Positions 7,881 to 16,194 of a stretch of DNA of 38,076 nucleotides are shown piece by piece. The notes under the pieces were generated by a model, which was not told where the DNA came from, did not search any database, and saw nothing but the letters and a program-made list of their open reading frames with translations. Source of the DNA: Treponema sp. (GTDB lineage Bacteria > Spirochaetota > Spirochaetia > Treponematales > Treponemataceae); assembly GCA_024402615.1 (NCBI GenBank), contig JAKSTK010000005.1, forward strand, positions 1-38,076. Direction: 5' to 3'. Positions within the stretch are counted from its first letter, which is position 1; the number at the start of each line of letters is the position of its first letter. A program made the position numbers and the translations under genes.

Positions 7881-8294
7881 ATGGCAAAAAGCACACACAT
7901 TGGAATTGGCCGAGTATTACTTCAGTTAGCCTTAGGTCTTATGCTTACAATCGCAGGAATCTGGGCATTGATGGGCGGTGGTGATGATGGCATTGGAGCA
8001 ATCAGAAGCCTTATTAACGACCGGACAATTGAACAGATTCTTGTTATCTGTTACGGCGTAATTGAATTAATTGCGGGAGTTTTCCTCGTACTGGCTTTGT
8101 TCATGGGAGACCGCTTCGGTAGTTTTGGCAGTGCAATTATGATTATCATTATGATTGTATGGATTATTACTATCGTTCTTATTGATTTCCTTGGCGGAAA
8201 CAGTATTTTCCACCGCAGAGATGTATTGTCTTGGATTTATCAGTTCTCTAAACATTTAATTGTTTTAGGTGCTTTGATTTATCTTAAAGACTAA
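7881..8294 (+). CDS. Four-helix membrane protein of unknown function
   Basis: 137 residues with four predicted membrane segments (about 9-31, 50-75, 81-103 and 119-134) and a glycine-rich loop after the first (GGGDDGIG). The overall shape recalls DoxX-like or other small four-helix proteins, but no diagnostic motif is seen. A good SD (AGGAGA) lies 6-7 nt before the ATG. It is in the clp operon, 17 nt after the ASCH gene. Confidence 0.68.
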   Translation: MAKSTHIGIGRVLLQLALGLMLTIAGIWALMGGGDDGIGAIRSLINDRTIEQILVICYGVIELIAGVFLVLALFMGDRFGSFGSAIMIIIMIVWIITIVLIDFLGGNSIFHRRDVLSWIYQFSKHLIVLGALIYLKD

Positions 8295-8316
8295 AAAACA
8301 TATCGGAGGGACTGAG

Positions 8317-8889
8317 ATGAAAAAATTATTAATTACACTTACAATTTTAATTTCTTCACTGTTCGCGGCCAATGCTCAGTTATTGAACTTTTCTGCAAAT
8401 TTTCAGACTGGCATCCCAATTTACAGCAGTCCCAGCAAATCTGTCCGTAAAACTCTGCTTGCTTCTAATAACACTCACCGTATTGCTGCAGGCGGAGATT
8501 TTAACGTCCAGTTTAACATTACAGAACCAGTAAAAACAGTGGGCGGGTTCTGTTCTTTTTCTGATTTTATTTTTGATTCCAATTCTCACTACAATTCAAT
8601 AGACTATTCAGTTTATGCAGGAATCAGAGTTTACCCTAACCTTTATGGTTTTAACTTTATGATTGCACATGTATTAGGTGGTCGTTCTGATTTTATTAAA
8701 ACTGATGAATTAAGCACTAATACTTACACAAAATGGGGAAACGGCTTTATTCTTGATTTGAATTATGATTTCTTACTTGATTCAAAATATTCTGTAATGC
8801 CATCAGTTGGAATATGCTACAGATTTATGCCTAGAGGCAATTATTCCTACGATCACATTATTACTGCATACGCAGGAATTAAGTTCTAA
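8317..8889 (+). CDS. Small outer-membrane beta-barrel-like protein
   Basis: 190 residues. Signal peptide MKKLLITLTILISSLFAANA with likely cleavage before QLLNF. The mature part alternates polar and hydrophobic residues with short turns (FSANFQTGIP, IDYSVYAGIRVYP, GFILDLNYDFLL, YAGIKF) and ends in Phe, as expected for a barrel recognised by the BAM machinery. SD GGAGGG is about 9 nt before the ATG. Last gene of the clp run. The specific family is not recognised; 8 strands would fit the length. Confidence 0.72.
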   Translation: MKKLLITLTILISSLFAANAQLLNFSANFQTGIPIYSSPSKSVRKTLLASNNTHRIAAGGDFNVQFNITEPVKTVGGFCSFSDFIFDSNSHYNSIDYSVYAGIRVYPNLYGFNFMIAHVLGGRSDFIKTDELSTNTYTKWGNGFILDLNYDFLLDSKYSVMPSVGICYRFMPRGNYSYDHIITAYAGIKF

Positions 8890-8895
8890 AAAAAT

Positions 8896-8923
8896 AAGGA
8901 CACCCCCTTTCGAGAGTGTCCTT
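8896..8923 (-). terminator. Rho-independent terminator downstream of rny
   Basis: AAGGACAC (8896-8903) pairs with GTGTCCTT (8916-8923). Read on the minus strand, the hairpin is followed by TATTTTTTTAG, a proper U-tail, so it terminates rny about 75 nt past its stop. On the plus strand the tail is CCTCCTAATT, so stopping of the clp operon here would be weak. Confidence 0.8.
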
Positions 8924-8995
8924 CCTCCTAATTATATAAACCTGTAAAGGTAATATAAACTATTTTGTTACATACTCACCAGATTACAAGTAATT

Positions 8996-10528
8996 CTAGC
9001 GGGCATATTCAACAATTCTTGTTTCACGAATCATTGTAAGTCTAATTCTTCCTGGATAACGGAGATCAGTTTCAATCTGTTTAGCAATACTTCTTGCCAG
9101 ATCTTTTACTTCTCCATCAGGAATCTTTTCGTTATTAACAAGAATTCTAAGTTCACGACCAGCCTGAATTGCATATGCTTTTTCAACACCTGGGAATGCT
9201 TCTGCAATTGCTTCAAGATTTTCAAGTCGTTTTACATAGTTATCAATTGTTTCGCGGCGTGCACCTGGGCGTGCAGCAGAAATTGCATCGGCAATCTGAA
9301 CAATAACTGCTTCAATTGTGTCAGCTGGAATGTCGTTGTGGTGAGCACCAATTGCATTAACAATTTTAGCATCTTCACCCATTTTACGAGCCATTTCTGC
9401 ACCAACTTCTGCGTGGTTCTGATCACTGTCGTTTTCAGCACCTTTACCGATATCATGAAGAATAGCAGCGCGTTTAGCTAAATCTCTATTGGCACCAATT
9501 TCTGCAGCAATCATAGATGCAGCCATGGCAACTTCTTTAGAGTGTGTAAGAACATTCTGACCATAACTTGTACGGAAATAAAGTCTTCCTAAAGCACGAA
9601 CACCTTCTGTTGGCATGTTATGAATACCAAGATCAAAGAGTGCTCTTTCACCTTCTTCATAAATCTTATTCTGAATTTCGTGTGTAACCTTCTGAACAAT
9701 TTCTTCAATTCTGGCTGGATGAATACGGCCATCTGAAATAAGTCGTTCCAAAGATTCTTTTGCAATTTCTTTACGAACAGGGTCAAAACAAGAAATTACA
9801 ACTGCTTCTGGAGTATCATCAATAATGATATCAACACCAGTAAGAGTTTCCAAAGTACGAATATTTCTACCTTCACGACCAATAATACGGCCTTTCATTT
9901 CATCACTTGGTAAAGAAACTGTTGTAACTGTAATGTCACTGGTTGTTTCTGGAGCGATTCTCTGAATTGTAGTGATTAAAACGTCTTTAGCTTTCTTTTC
10001 AGCTGTTAACTGAGCTTCCTGTTCAATCTTGTTAATGAGAGCCTGAGCATCATGTCTTGCTTCATTTTCAAGATTTTTGATGATAAGGTCTTTTGCTTCC
10101 TGTGCAGACAAACCGGAAATCTTTTCAAGTTCAGATCTGTAAAGTTCTTCCTGCTTAGCAAGAGCCTCTTCTCGTTTAGCCATTGCAGTTTTTGCATCTG
10201 CAAGTTCTTTTTCACTTTTTTCGAATTGAGAAGCACGTTCATCAAGTAATTCTTCTTTTTTATTTACTCGTGCTTCATAACGCTGTACTTCTGCACGGCG
10301 TTCGCGGTCTTCTCTTTCCTGCTGCTTTCGTTCACGAATGAGCTCATCTTTTGCGTTTAACAAAATTTCTTTTTTCTGTGCTTCAGCTTCTTTTAACGCA
10401 TTTTCTGTAATTCTCTTTGCTTTTTGCTCTGAAGCAGATAATTGAAATCTGGCATACAGCCAGCGAATAATCCATCCAAGAACAATTCCAACCACAGGAA
10501 GAATAATATACCATACCCAATTTGGCAT
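8996..10528 (-). CDS. rny: Ribonuclease Y
   Basis: A 510-residue membrane-anchored endoribonuclease that starts mRNA decay. It has an N-terminal TM helix (about 5-25), a long charged coiled coil (30-190), a KH domain with GREGRNIRTLETLTG (217-231), and an HD domain whose metal-binding pair is in LHDIGKG (His358-Asp359), with a downstream AHHNDI. The length is typical of RNase Y. A TTGACA-N17-TATTAT promoter and an AGGAGT Shine-Dalgarno precede the ATG, giving a roughly 40-nt leader, in contrast to the leaderless neighbours. It is monocistronic, ending in its own terminator. Confidence 0.97.
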   Translation of the reverse strand: MPNWVWYIILPVVGIVLGWIIRWLYARFQLSASEQKAKRITENALKEAEAQKKEILLNAKDELIRERKQQEREDRERRAEVQRYEARVNKKEELLDERASQFEKSEKELADAKTAMAKREEALAKQEELYRSELEKISGLSAQEAKDLIIKNLENEARHDAQALINKIEQEAQLTAEKKAKDVLITTIQRIAPETTSDITVTTVSLPSDEMKGRIIGREGRNIRTLETLTGVDIIIDDTPEAVVISCFDPVRKEIAKESLERLISDGRIHPARIEEIVQKVTHEIQNKIYEEGERALFDLGIHNMPTEGVRALGRLYFRTSYGQNVLTHSKEVAMAASMIAAEIGANRDLAKRAAILHDIGKGAENDSDQNHAEVGAEMARKMGEDAKIVNAIGAHHNDIPADTIEAVIVQIADAISAARPGARRETIDNYVKRLENLEAIAEAFPGVEKAYAIQAGRELRILVNNEKIPDGEVKDLARSIAKQIETDLRYPGRIRLTMIRETRIVEYAR

Positions 10529-10573
10529 TTTATTACTCCTATTTTTTTAAATATTTAGAATAGTTCAGACTTA

Positions 10574-10602
10574 ATAATAAACGATAAAGTGGTTATTGTC
10601 AA
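10574..10602 (-). promoter_or_regulatory. Sigma-70-type promoter of rny
   Basis: On the minus strand a perfect TTGACA (10602-10597), a 17-nt spacer and TATTAT (10579-10574). The predicted start is near 10567, about 39 nt before the rny ATG. Confidence 0.85.
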
Positions 10603-10623
10603 AAGAAAATCCGTATATATAAG

Positions 10624-10652
10624 AACAAAATAACGTTTTTCGTTGTTTTGTT
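10624..10652 (-). terminator. Possible weak terminator/hairpin at the end of lptB
   Basis: Arms AACAAAATAACG (10624-10635) and CGTTGTTTTGTT (10641-10652) pair with one G-U over a 5-nt loop, overlapping the lptB stop codon. There is no real U-tail after it on the minus strand (CTTATATA), so termination is uncertain. Confidence 0.35.
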
Positions 10653-11499
10653 AGATTTTGAAATTCTTTCCCAGGTAAATCTCTTTTGCCAGTTCAGAAT
10701 TAAGAATTTCTTCTCTGCTACCCTGCAGCATAATTGTTCCGTTATTGATAATTACTGCACGGTCGGTAATTTCCAGAGTATCACGGACATTGTGATCAGT
10801 AATAAGAACACCAATTCCCCGTTTTGAAAGGAGGCCAATTACATTTTTAATATCTGCAACTGCAATAGGATCAATTCCGGCAAAAGGTTCATCAAGCAGC
10901 AGAAATTTTGGTTCAATTGCAAGAGAACGGGCAATTTCTGTTCGGCGGCGCTCACCACCAGACAAAGTATATGCTTTCTGTTTTCTGATTCTGCCAATAG
11001 CAAATTCTTCGATTAATTCTTCCAGCTTTTCTTTTTTCTGTTTTTTAGTAAGGTCACGGCGGGTTTCAAGGACAGCCCAGATATTTTCTTCTACGGTAAA
11101 TTTGCGGAAAACTGAAGGTTCCTGTGGAAGATAGGAAATCCCAAGTCTTGCCCGTTTATACATCGGCAGCTTTGTAATACAGCGGTCATTTAAGAAAACA
11201 TCACCATCAGTTGGTTTATAAAAACCTACAACCATGTAAAAAGTTGTTGTTTTACCAGCCCCGTTTGGACCAAGAAGTCCCAGAACTTCGCCAGTCTTCA
11301 TAGAAAAATCTACACCGCGGACAACCTGTTTTCTTCCAAAAGATTTATATAAACTGGAAATGCGGAGAACGGGACCTTCTGAAGTTTCAGCTGTATCTGC
11401 AGCATTTGCTACTTCTTCAGTATTTGTAACTTCATTTTCAGCAACTGCTGCAATTTCTTCTTTTTCTGTGATTTCTGACTGAGTATTCTGTTCTTCCAT
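10651..11499 (-). CDS. lptB: LPS export ABC transporter ATPase LptB, with acidic N-terminal extension
   Basis: Powers extraction of lipopolysaccharide-type glycolipid from the inner membrane with LptF/G. 282 residues, about 40 longer than usual: residues 1-43 are a Glu/Ala/Thr-rich acidic tail without predicted structure. The ABC core follows, with Walker [10 protein letters not shown] (77-85), Q-loop in [10 protein letters not shown], signature LSGGERRR, Walker [13 protein letters not shown] and switch ITDHN, all typical of LptB. It starts 3 nt after the lptA stop. LptF/G are not in the window. Confidence 0.93.
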   Translation of the reverse strand: MEEQNTQSEITEKEEIAAVAENEVTNTEEVANAADTAETSEGPVLRISSLYKSFGRKQVVRGVDFSMKTGEVLGLLGPNGAGKTTTFYMVVGFYKPTDGDVFLNDRCITKLPMYKRARLGISYLPQEPSVFRKFTVEENIWAVLETRRDLTKKQKKEKLEELIEEFAIGRIRKQKAYTLSGGERRRTEIARSLAIEPKFLLLDEPFAGIDPIAVADIKNVIGLLSKRGIGVLITDHNVRDTLEITDRAVIINNGTIMLQGSREEILNSELAKEIYLGKNFKI

Positions 11500-11502
11500 A
11501 GC

Positions 11503-12210
11503 TTAGTCCTTGTTCTCTGCTTCAGCTTCCGGTTCTACAGTTTTTTCTGCAGCAGCAGGAGCTTTCTGTACATCAGTTTCAGGATTTTTTTCTTCTTTTT
11601 TGTTTGTATCTGTTACAGAACCTTTAACATTTCCAGAAAGAGTAATATCCTGTGTATCAAGATTCAGAGAAATAATTTGTGCACGGAAAGTATCCTGTTC
11701 CTGCTTTACCTGTGCATTACCGGAAAGTTCAAGAAACTGTTTTTGTTTTTCGTAAACTGCATAAGCACTGGTACAAATATTCTTCTTTTGAGTAAGCTTT
11801 ACTTCAATCTGAAGCACAGCCATTTCTGTATCCTGATTATATTCAATTAACTGAGCAGAAGCTTTTACATCATTTTCAGAATCTATAAGACTTACATTTC
11901 CTTCCAGCAATGCAATTTTTGTATCACGGTCGTAAGTCATGGAATCACATTTGAATTCCATTCCACTGTCAGTATTTTTTCCTGCAATATTTCCTTTAGC
12001 AATAATCTTCTTGTAATCATCACCGGAAAGTTCAATAGAATCGGCCATGATTTCCATTGATTCTGTTTTGATAAAAGCATCACCGGAAAGTTTTGTTGTA
12101 CCACTTCCACCGGTTTGACCTGACATACTGGCTGCGGAAAAAATAATCTTCTCTGCAAAAATCATAGAGCAGGAAAACAACAACGCAAAAACAAAAACTG
12201 ATTTTTTCAT
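11503..12210 (-). CDS. lptA: LptA/OstA-type periplasmic LPS bridge protein
   Basis: 235 residues: a signal peptide (MKKSVFVFALLFSCSMIFAEK) followed by OstA-like beta-jellyroll repeats. These are spaced segments such as FIKTESMEIMADSIELSG, KIIAKGNIAG, MEFKCDSMTYD, KIALLEGNVSLID and FRAQIISLNLDTQDITLSGNV. Subunits of this fold stack into the trans-periplasmic bridge. The last 40 residues are a Lys/Glu/Ala/Pro-rich tail not found in typical LptA. It begins directly after the lptC stop codon and ends 3 nt before lptB. Confidence 0.88.
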   Translation of the reverse strand: MKKSVFVFALLFSCSMIFAEKIIFSAASMSGQTGGSGTTKLSGDAFIKTESMEIMADSIELSGDDYKKIIAKGNIAGKNTDSGMEFKCDSMTYDRDTKIALLEGNVSLIDSENDVKASAQLIEYNQDTEMAVLQIEVKLTQKKNICTSAYAVYEKQKQFLELSGNAQVKQEQDTFRAQIISLNLDTQDITLSGNVKGSVTDTNKKEEKNPETDVQKAPAAAEKTVEPEAEAENKD

Positions 12211-12765
12211 TTACTTTTCCTCCTCTTTTTTAGTTTCAGATTCAATAACACCAGAAACACTTCCGGTAAATACATATTCTCCGTTTACACCGTTAGCAGA
12301 AAAACCACTGCCAATAATAACAGTATCATCTTTTTCGATTCTTACAGTATCAGTGCGGGAACTGGTAAGCTGCTCGGTAGCTCCATTCCACTTTAAGGCA
12401 TCGGCATAAAACTTTGCTTTTTGAGTTTCACTGAACAGTTCTATTTTATCATAAAGCTGATACATATTTTTATTTGAATCAGAAAAAAGGAATCCGCATT
12501 TTCCTGTGGTTGCTTCTTCTGCCTTACTGTCAAAAGTCTTGAACTTTACATTTTTTGCATAAGAAGCTGTAGAGTTTTTGTACTGTTCAATTGTTTCGGC
12601 TTCTATAGCGGCAGTTTTCTTTGAATCTTCATAGCGGTAAATTTTTGCACCGGAAAATACAAATTCTGGATTTACATCTTCAGAGGCAATATTCTCGCTG
12701 TATTTCAGAGAACAGGAAGTAAACAAAATTCCTGAGAGTAAAACTATAAAAGCTTTAGTTTTCAT
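12211..12765 (-). CDS. lptC: LptC family protein, predicted lipoprotein
   Basis: 184 residues, first gene of lptC-lptA-lptB. The N-terminus MKTKAFIVLLSGILFTSC ends in a spirochaete-style lipobox (LFTS before Cys18). It is therefore predicted to be lipid-anchored, whereas E. coli LptC has a transmembrane helix. The body shows the LptC pattern: FVFSGAKIYRYEDSKKTAAIEAETIEQY, AKNVKFKTFDS, AKFYADALKWNGATEQLTS and the late GSGFSANGVNGEYVFTG. It accepts LPS-type lipid from LptBFG and passes it to LptA. The start has a TATATT box 6 nt upstream and no SD. Confidence 0.85.
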   Translation of the reverse strand: MKTKAFIVLLSGILFTSCSLKYSENIASEDVNPEFVFSGAKIYRYEDSKKTAAIEAETIEQYKNSTASYAKNVKFKTFDSKAEEATTGKCGFLFSDSNKNMYQLYDKIELFSETQKAKFYADALKWNGATEQLTSSRTDTVRIEKDDTVIIGSGFSANGVNGEYVFTGSVSGVIESETKKEEEK

Positions 12766-12771
12766 AGTTTA

Positions 12772-12777
12772 AATATA
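12772..12777 (-). promoter_or_regulatory. -10 box of the lpt operon (leaderless start)
   Basis: TATATT on the minus strand with 6 nt (TAAACT) before the lptC ATG at 12765; the predicted +1 is the A of the ATG. The -35 is poor. No SD. Confidence 0.6.
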
Positions 12778-12811
12778 AAGTAAATAATGATTTTAATAAA
12801 CTGTCTTTTTA

Positions 12812-12820
12812 TGCTACACT
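12812..12820 (+). promoter_or_regulatory. Extended -10 promoter of the DTW gene (leaderless start)
   Basis: TGC-TACACT ends 6 nt before the ATG at 12827, so the predicted +1 is the ATG itself. It is divergent from the lptC promoter within a 61-bp intergenic region. Confidence 0.62.
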
Positions 12821-12826
12821 TCGAAT

Positions 12827-13525
12827 ATGAGTGATCGATGTTATAGATGTTATAAACCAGAAAACAGTTGTCTTTGTAAATACACAAAGGAAATGGATAC
12901 AGGAATAAAATTTGTTCTTCTGATGCATCCAAAAGAGGCAAAAAGACAACGCACAGGAACAGGAAATCTGGCACACATCTGTTTAAAAGATTCTGAAATT
13001 ATCGTTGGTCTTGATTACAAAAAGAATGAAAGATTAATGCAGCTGATGAACGATCCTCAATACTTTCCTGTAATGATGTATCCGGGAGAAGAAGCCTGGA
13101 CCGCAAAAAAAGAAGGCTTTAAGGAAGCAATTGGAAATAGAAAACTGCTGGTATTAATTCTTGATGCAACCTGGTTTTGTTCAAAAAAAATGATTGAACA
13201 TAATGCTTTTTTGCTGGAACTTCCAAGAGTTTCTTTTTACGGCGATTACCGTTCAATTTTTACTTTCAAGCACGAACCAAAACCAGAATATATTTCAACA
13301 ATTGAATCCTGCTATTACTTCATTAAAGAATTACAGACAATTGATATGATAAGCAAGGATGTTGATCCGGAACCTTTAATGACTGTTTTTAAGGAAATGA
13401 TAAAATTACAGCTTACTGCAGAAAATGAACGCATTATGGGAATTCGTCCAAGCACTCATAATTACGACAGTAAGTATAATAAATTAAAAGAAATTCCGGA
13501 TTTTATAAAAAACGAATCAAATTAA
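12827..13525 (+). CDS. DTW-domain tRNA-uridine aminocarboxypropyltransferase
   Basis: 232 residues of the DTW family (TapT/DTWD type), which transfers the 3-amino-3-carboxypropyl group of SAM to a tRNA uridine (acp3U). Features: N-terminal cysteine cluster CYRCYKPENSCLC (Cys5, 8, 15, 17), probably metal-binding; MYPGEEAW; the name motif LDATW with SKKM after it; and a C-terminal FKHEPKPEYISTIES block (EPKPxxxSTIE is typical). Promoter context predicts a leaderless mRNA. Its stop lies one base from that of the convergent GH3 gene. Confidence 0.9.
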   Translation: MSDRCYRCYKPENSCLCKYTKEMDTGIKFVLLMHPKEAKRQRTGTGNLAHICLKDSEIIVGLDYKKNERLMQLMNDPQYFPVMMYPGEEAWTAKKEGFKEAIGNRKLLVLILDATWFCSKKMIEHNAFLLELPRVSFYGDYRSIFTFKHEPKPEYISTIESCYYFIKELQTIDMISKDVDPEPLMTVFKEMIKLQLTAENERIMGIRPSTHNYDSKYNKLKEIPDFIKNESN

Positions 13526-13526
13526 A

Positions 13527-15221
13527 TTAGTTATAAGGTTTTACACCCTCAGGAACAAATTCGCCGCACAAAGCTCCAAGCATAGCCTGCAGAGAATAAT
13601 CACAACGCCAGCTGTAGCCTAAAAGAATTGTATCTGCCCAGTTCAGTTTTTCTGAAATAACAGGAGACATTGTAGAAAGAATAATTACTCTCTTTCCTTT
13701 ATCCCTGAAATATTCTGCTATTCTTGCGTGATTATCATTGGAAACACAAATAATAATTGTGTCGTAAGAACGATACATTCCGCCAATATTATCAAGAACC
13801 CACTGAGTTTCATTTGGACCTGTGTCGTAAGAGAAGCGGAATTCACCTGCAGAAGGAAAACGAACCTTTGCAGAACGGAAGAAAGAACCAAGAGAACCCA
13901 TCAACAGTACGCGCCCAGAATTTTCGGTGGTTAAAGGCATTGTTCCCTGTTTTTCTACAGTTACAGAACGACAAGCCTGTTCCAGGAAGAAAACATCACC
14001 TTCTTTATCCGGAATTGAATCATCTACTGCTTCTGGATCAGGATAAAGAGGTGCTACAGAATTTCCGCTTTTATAATATTCAAGTTTTGAAAGGATTACA
14101 CGGTAAGCAGCATCCTTTACTCTTTCTTTGAAAGAAGCATCTGTTTCCATAAGTTCCAGATTTCGTGTCCATAAAGCTTCATTTAAACGGGCAGTAGAAG
14201 AAGAAAGAATAATATCATTTCCTGCTTCAATTGCTAATTTGAAAGCATTAGACATTGTGCCGGCAAAAATTGTAGCGCCAACCATCTGCATGTCATCAGT
14301 AATAATCAAACCTTCATAACCTAACTGTTTACGAAGCAAATCTGTAAGAAAATATTTAGAAAGAGATGCAGGTGCACCACTTGGTTCAATCTGAGGGAAA
14401 CTTAAATGACCTGACATAACTGCAGGACAATTTTCTTTAATCAGATAAAGATAAGGAACTAATTCACGGGTTTTAAATGTATCAAAATCAATATCAATTA
14501 CAGGAAGTCGTCCATGAGAGTCAATATTTGTATCTCCATGACCAGGAAAATGCTTAACTGTAGGAATTACACCAGCACTTAAAGAACCAGAAACAAATGC
14601 ACTGCCAAGAATTCCAGTCTTTGCAGGATCATCGCCAAACGAACGGGTTCCAATGATTGTTGATTTATGGTCAGTAAAAAGGTCTACGGTTGGTGCAAAG
14701 TTCATATTAATTCCGAGAGCTTTAATTTCACGGCTGATATAATATGCACTGTAGTAAGAATCCATTGGATACCCAGCCGCACCAATTGCCATATTTCCCG
14801 GAGTAATCAAAGTATCTCCCTTTACATGGCGAATCCATCCACCTTCCTGATCAGTGGCTACGAACAGTGGAATTTTAAAACGATTTTCCTGTGCATTTCT
14901 CTGCAAAGAAGAAACTGATTTTGCAACCAGATGAATATCATCAGTATTCCATCCAAAAACCTTTACACTTCCTAAACCACGGTCAACCCAATCATACAAA
15001 AGCTTATCAGGTTCTGCACCTGCCCAACCAAACATTAAAATCTGAGAATACAGTTCTGTATTAGTCATATTATCAACAATATACTGAGCAAGCTGTTCAT
15101 TTGGATAATTAGACCAGAAGTTTATTTCCTGAGCAGAAACAGTTGTGGTAATACAAAAAAGAAGAGCAAAAATACTTTTTTTAAGAAATCTATTTGTTTT
15201 TAAGATTTTACTGAAAATCAC
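13527..15221 (-). CDS. NagZ-like glycoside hydrolase family 3 enzyme, exported
   Basis: 564 residues: a signal peptide (basic n-region, hydrophobic 15-27, cleavage near VSAQE), a GH3 TIM barrel and a C-terminal GH3 domain (from about 410). The N-acetylglucosaminidase signature KHFPGHGDTNIDSHGRLP is present, with the Asp-Ser-His acid/base dyad, and the nucleophile region LIITDDMQM (Asp309/310) follows. It probably cleaves beta-N-acetylglucosamine from peptidoglycan or another glycan in the periplasm. The start is GTG at 15221 with AAAGGA 7 nt upstream; an ATG in between (15228) is out of frame and stops after six codons. It is in an operon 29 nt after trxB. Two-domain exported forms resemble the Bacillus YbbD type. 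Confidence 0.87.
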   Translation of the reverse strand: MIFSKILKTNRFLKKSIFALLFCITTTVSAQEINFWSNYPNEQLAQYIVDNMTNTELYSQILMFGWAGAEPDKLLYDWVDRGLGSVKVFGWNTDDIHLVAKSVSSLQRNAQENRFKIPLFVATDQEGGWIRHVKGDTLITPGNMAIGAAGYPMDSYYSAYYISREIKALGINMNFAPTVDLFTDHKSTIIGTRSFGDDPAKTGILGSAFVSGSLSAGVIPTVKHFPGHGDTNIDSHGRLPVIDIDFDTFKTRELVPYLYLIKENCPAVMSGHLSFPQIEPSGAPASLSKYFLTDLLRKQLGYEGLIITDDMQMVGATIFAGTMSNAFKLAIEAGNDIILSSSTARLNEALWTRNLELMETDASFKERVKDAAYRVILSKLEYYKSGNSVAPLYPDPEAVDDSIPDKEGDVFFLEQACRSVTVEKQGTMPLTTENSGRVLLMGSLGSFFRSAKVRFPSAGEFRFSYDTGPNETQWVLDNIGGMYRSYDTIIICVSNDNHARIAEYFRDKGKRVIILSTMSPVISEKLNWADTILLGYSWRCDYSLQAMLGALCGEFVPEGVKPYN

Positions 15222-15228
15222 TTTTCAT

Positions 15229-15234
15229 TCCTTT
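15229..15234 (-). promoter_or_regulatory. Shine-Dalgarno that sets the GTG start of the GH3 gene
   Basis: AAAGGA lies 7 nt before GTG 15221. The out-of-frame ATG begins right after this site, too close to be used. Confidence 0.7.
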
Positions 15235-15250
15235 TATTATTTTACGTTTT

Positions 15251-16174
15251 TTAATTCATAAGTTTAGAAATATATTTTTCTGCAGCATAAGCCGCAACGG
15301 CTCCATCGCTTACGGCAGTTACAACCTGACGGAAAGGCTTTGAACGAACATCACCGGCAGCATACAAACCTGGAACCGCAGTCTGCATGTTTTCATCAGT
15401 TATAATATAACCATTATTATCTTTAGGAAGCATTTCGACCAGATCGGTTTGCGGAAGCATTCCAGTAAAAATAAAAACTGCATCGCATGGAAGCTCTGTA
15501 CGGCGGCCATCTGTAACATTCATAATAGAAACAGATTCCACCTTTGTTGTTCCATTTATTGATTCTATAACTGTATCATAAATCGGCTGAACACCGGCTG
15601 CAAGCATTTTATCTACCACTGCTTTTTGTGCTCTGAATTCAGAACGACGATGAATAATTTTTACATTCTTAGAAAGAGAAGAAAGATAAACTGCTTCAGA
15701 ACAGGCAGAATCCCCTCCTCCAACTACAAGGATTTTTTTATTTGTAAAGAAAGGTCCGTCACAAACGGCACAGTAAGAAACTCCACGGCCAGTAAGTTCC
15801 TTTTCTCCAGGAACTTCCAGATTACGGTGAAGTGCACCTGTTGCCAGTAAAACTGCAGGAGCCTTAAAAACCGTTTCTTTTGTTTTTACTGTAAAAAAAT
15901 TACCGGTTTTATCAATAGAAGTTACGAGACACTGTTTAAATTCTGCTCCAAAAGCCTGAGCCTGATTACGGAGAGTTTCAATAAAATCAACTCCACCTGT
16001 AGCAGGAAATACTCCAGGATAATTTTCAAGCTCAGTAATCTGCATAAGCTGTCCCCCTGGAGCCATAGCTTCAAGTACGACAGTTTTGAGTCCACCTCTT
16101 GCCGCATACTGAGCAGAAGCAAGTCCAGCTGCTCCAGAGCCAATAATTACATAGTCGTAATCTAAAATTTCCAT
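15251..16174 (-). CDS. trxB: Thioredoxin reductase
   Basis: 307 residues, the length of bacterial TrxB, which reduces thioredoxin with NADPH through FAD and a redox disulfide. FAD-binding GSGAAGLASAQYAARGG (12-28), the PGGQL turn, redox motif CAVC (Cys135, Cys138) inside GVSYCAVCDGPFF, NADPH fold VVGGGDSACSEA, and the closing FAD motif AAGDVRSKPFRQV are all intact. It has its own predicted leaderless promoter inside the tail of the TonB-like gene region and leads into the GH3 gene. Confidence 0.95.
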   Translation of the reverse strand: MEILDYDYVIIGSGAAGLASAQYAARGGLKTVVLEAMAPGGQLMQITELENYPGVFPATGGVDFIETLRNQAQAFGAEFKQCLVTSIDKTGNFFTVKTKETVFKAPAVLLATGALHRNLEVPGEKELTGRGVSYCAVCDGPFFTNKKILVVGGGDSACSEAVYLSSLSKNVKIIHRRSEFRAQKAVVDKMLAAGVQPIYDTVIESINGTTKVESVSIMNVTDGRRTELPCDAVFIFTGMLPQTDLVEMLPKDNNGYIITDENMQTAVPGLYAAGDVRSKPFRQVVTAVSDGAVAAYAAEKYISKLMN

Positions 16175-16181
16175 AATTTTT

Positions 16182-16190
16182 ATTTTAACA
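16182..16190 (-). promoter_or_regulatory. Extended -10 promoter of trxB (leaderless start)
   Basis: TGT-TAAAAT on the minus strand ends 7 nt before the trxB ATG (16174). No SD is seen. It lies in the 20-nt gap after the TonB-like gene. Confidence 0.6.
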
Positions 16191-16194
16191 GATT

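Noticed and set aside
12762-12974. Open frame on the minus strand over the start of the DTW gene
   Set aside because: Antisense to a clear DTW protein, with no SD and no recognisable product.
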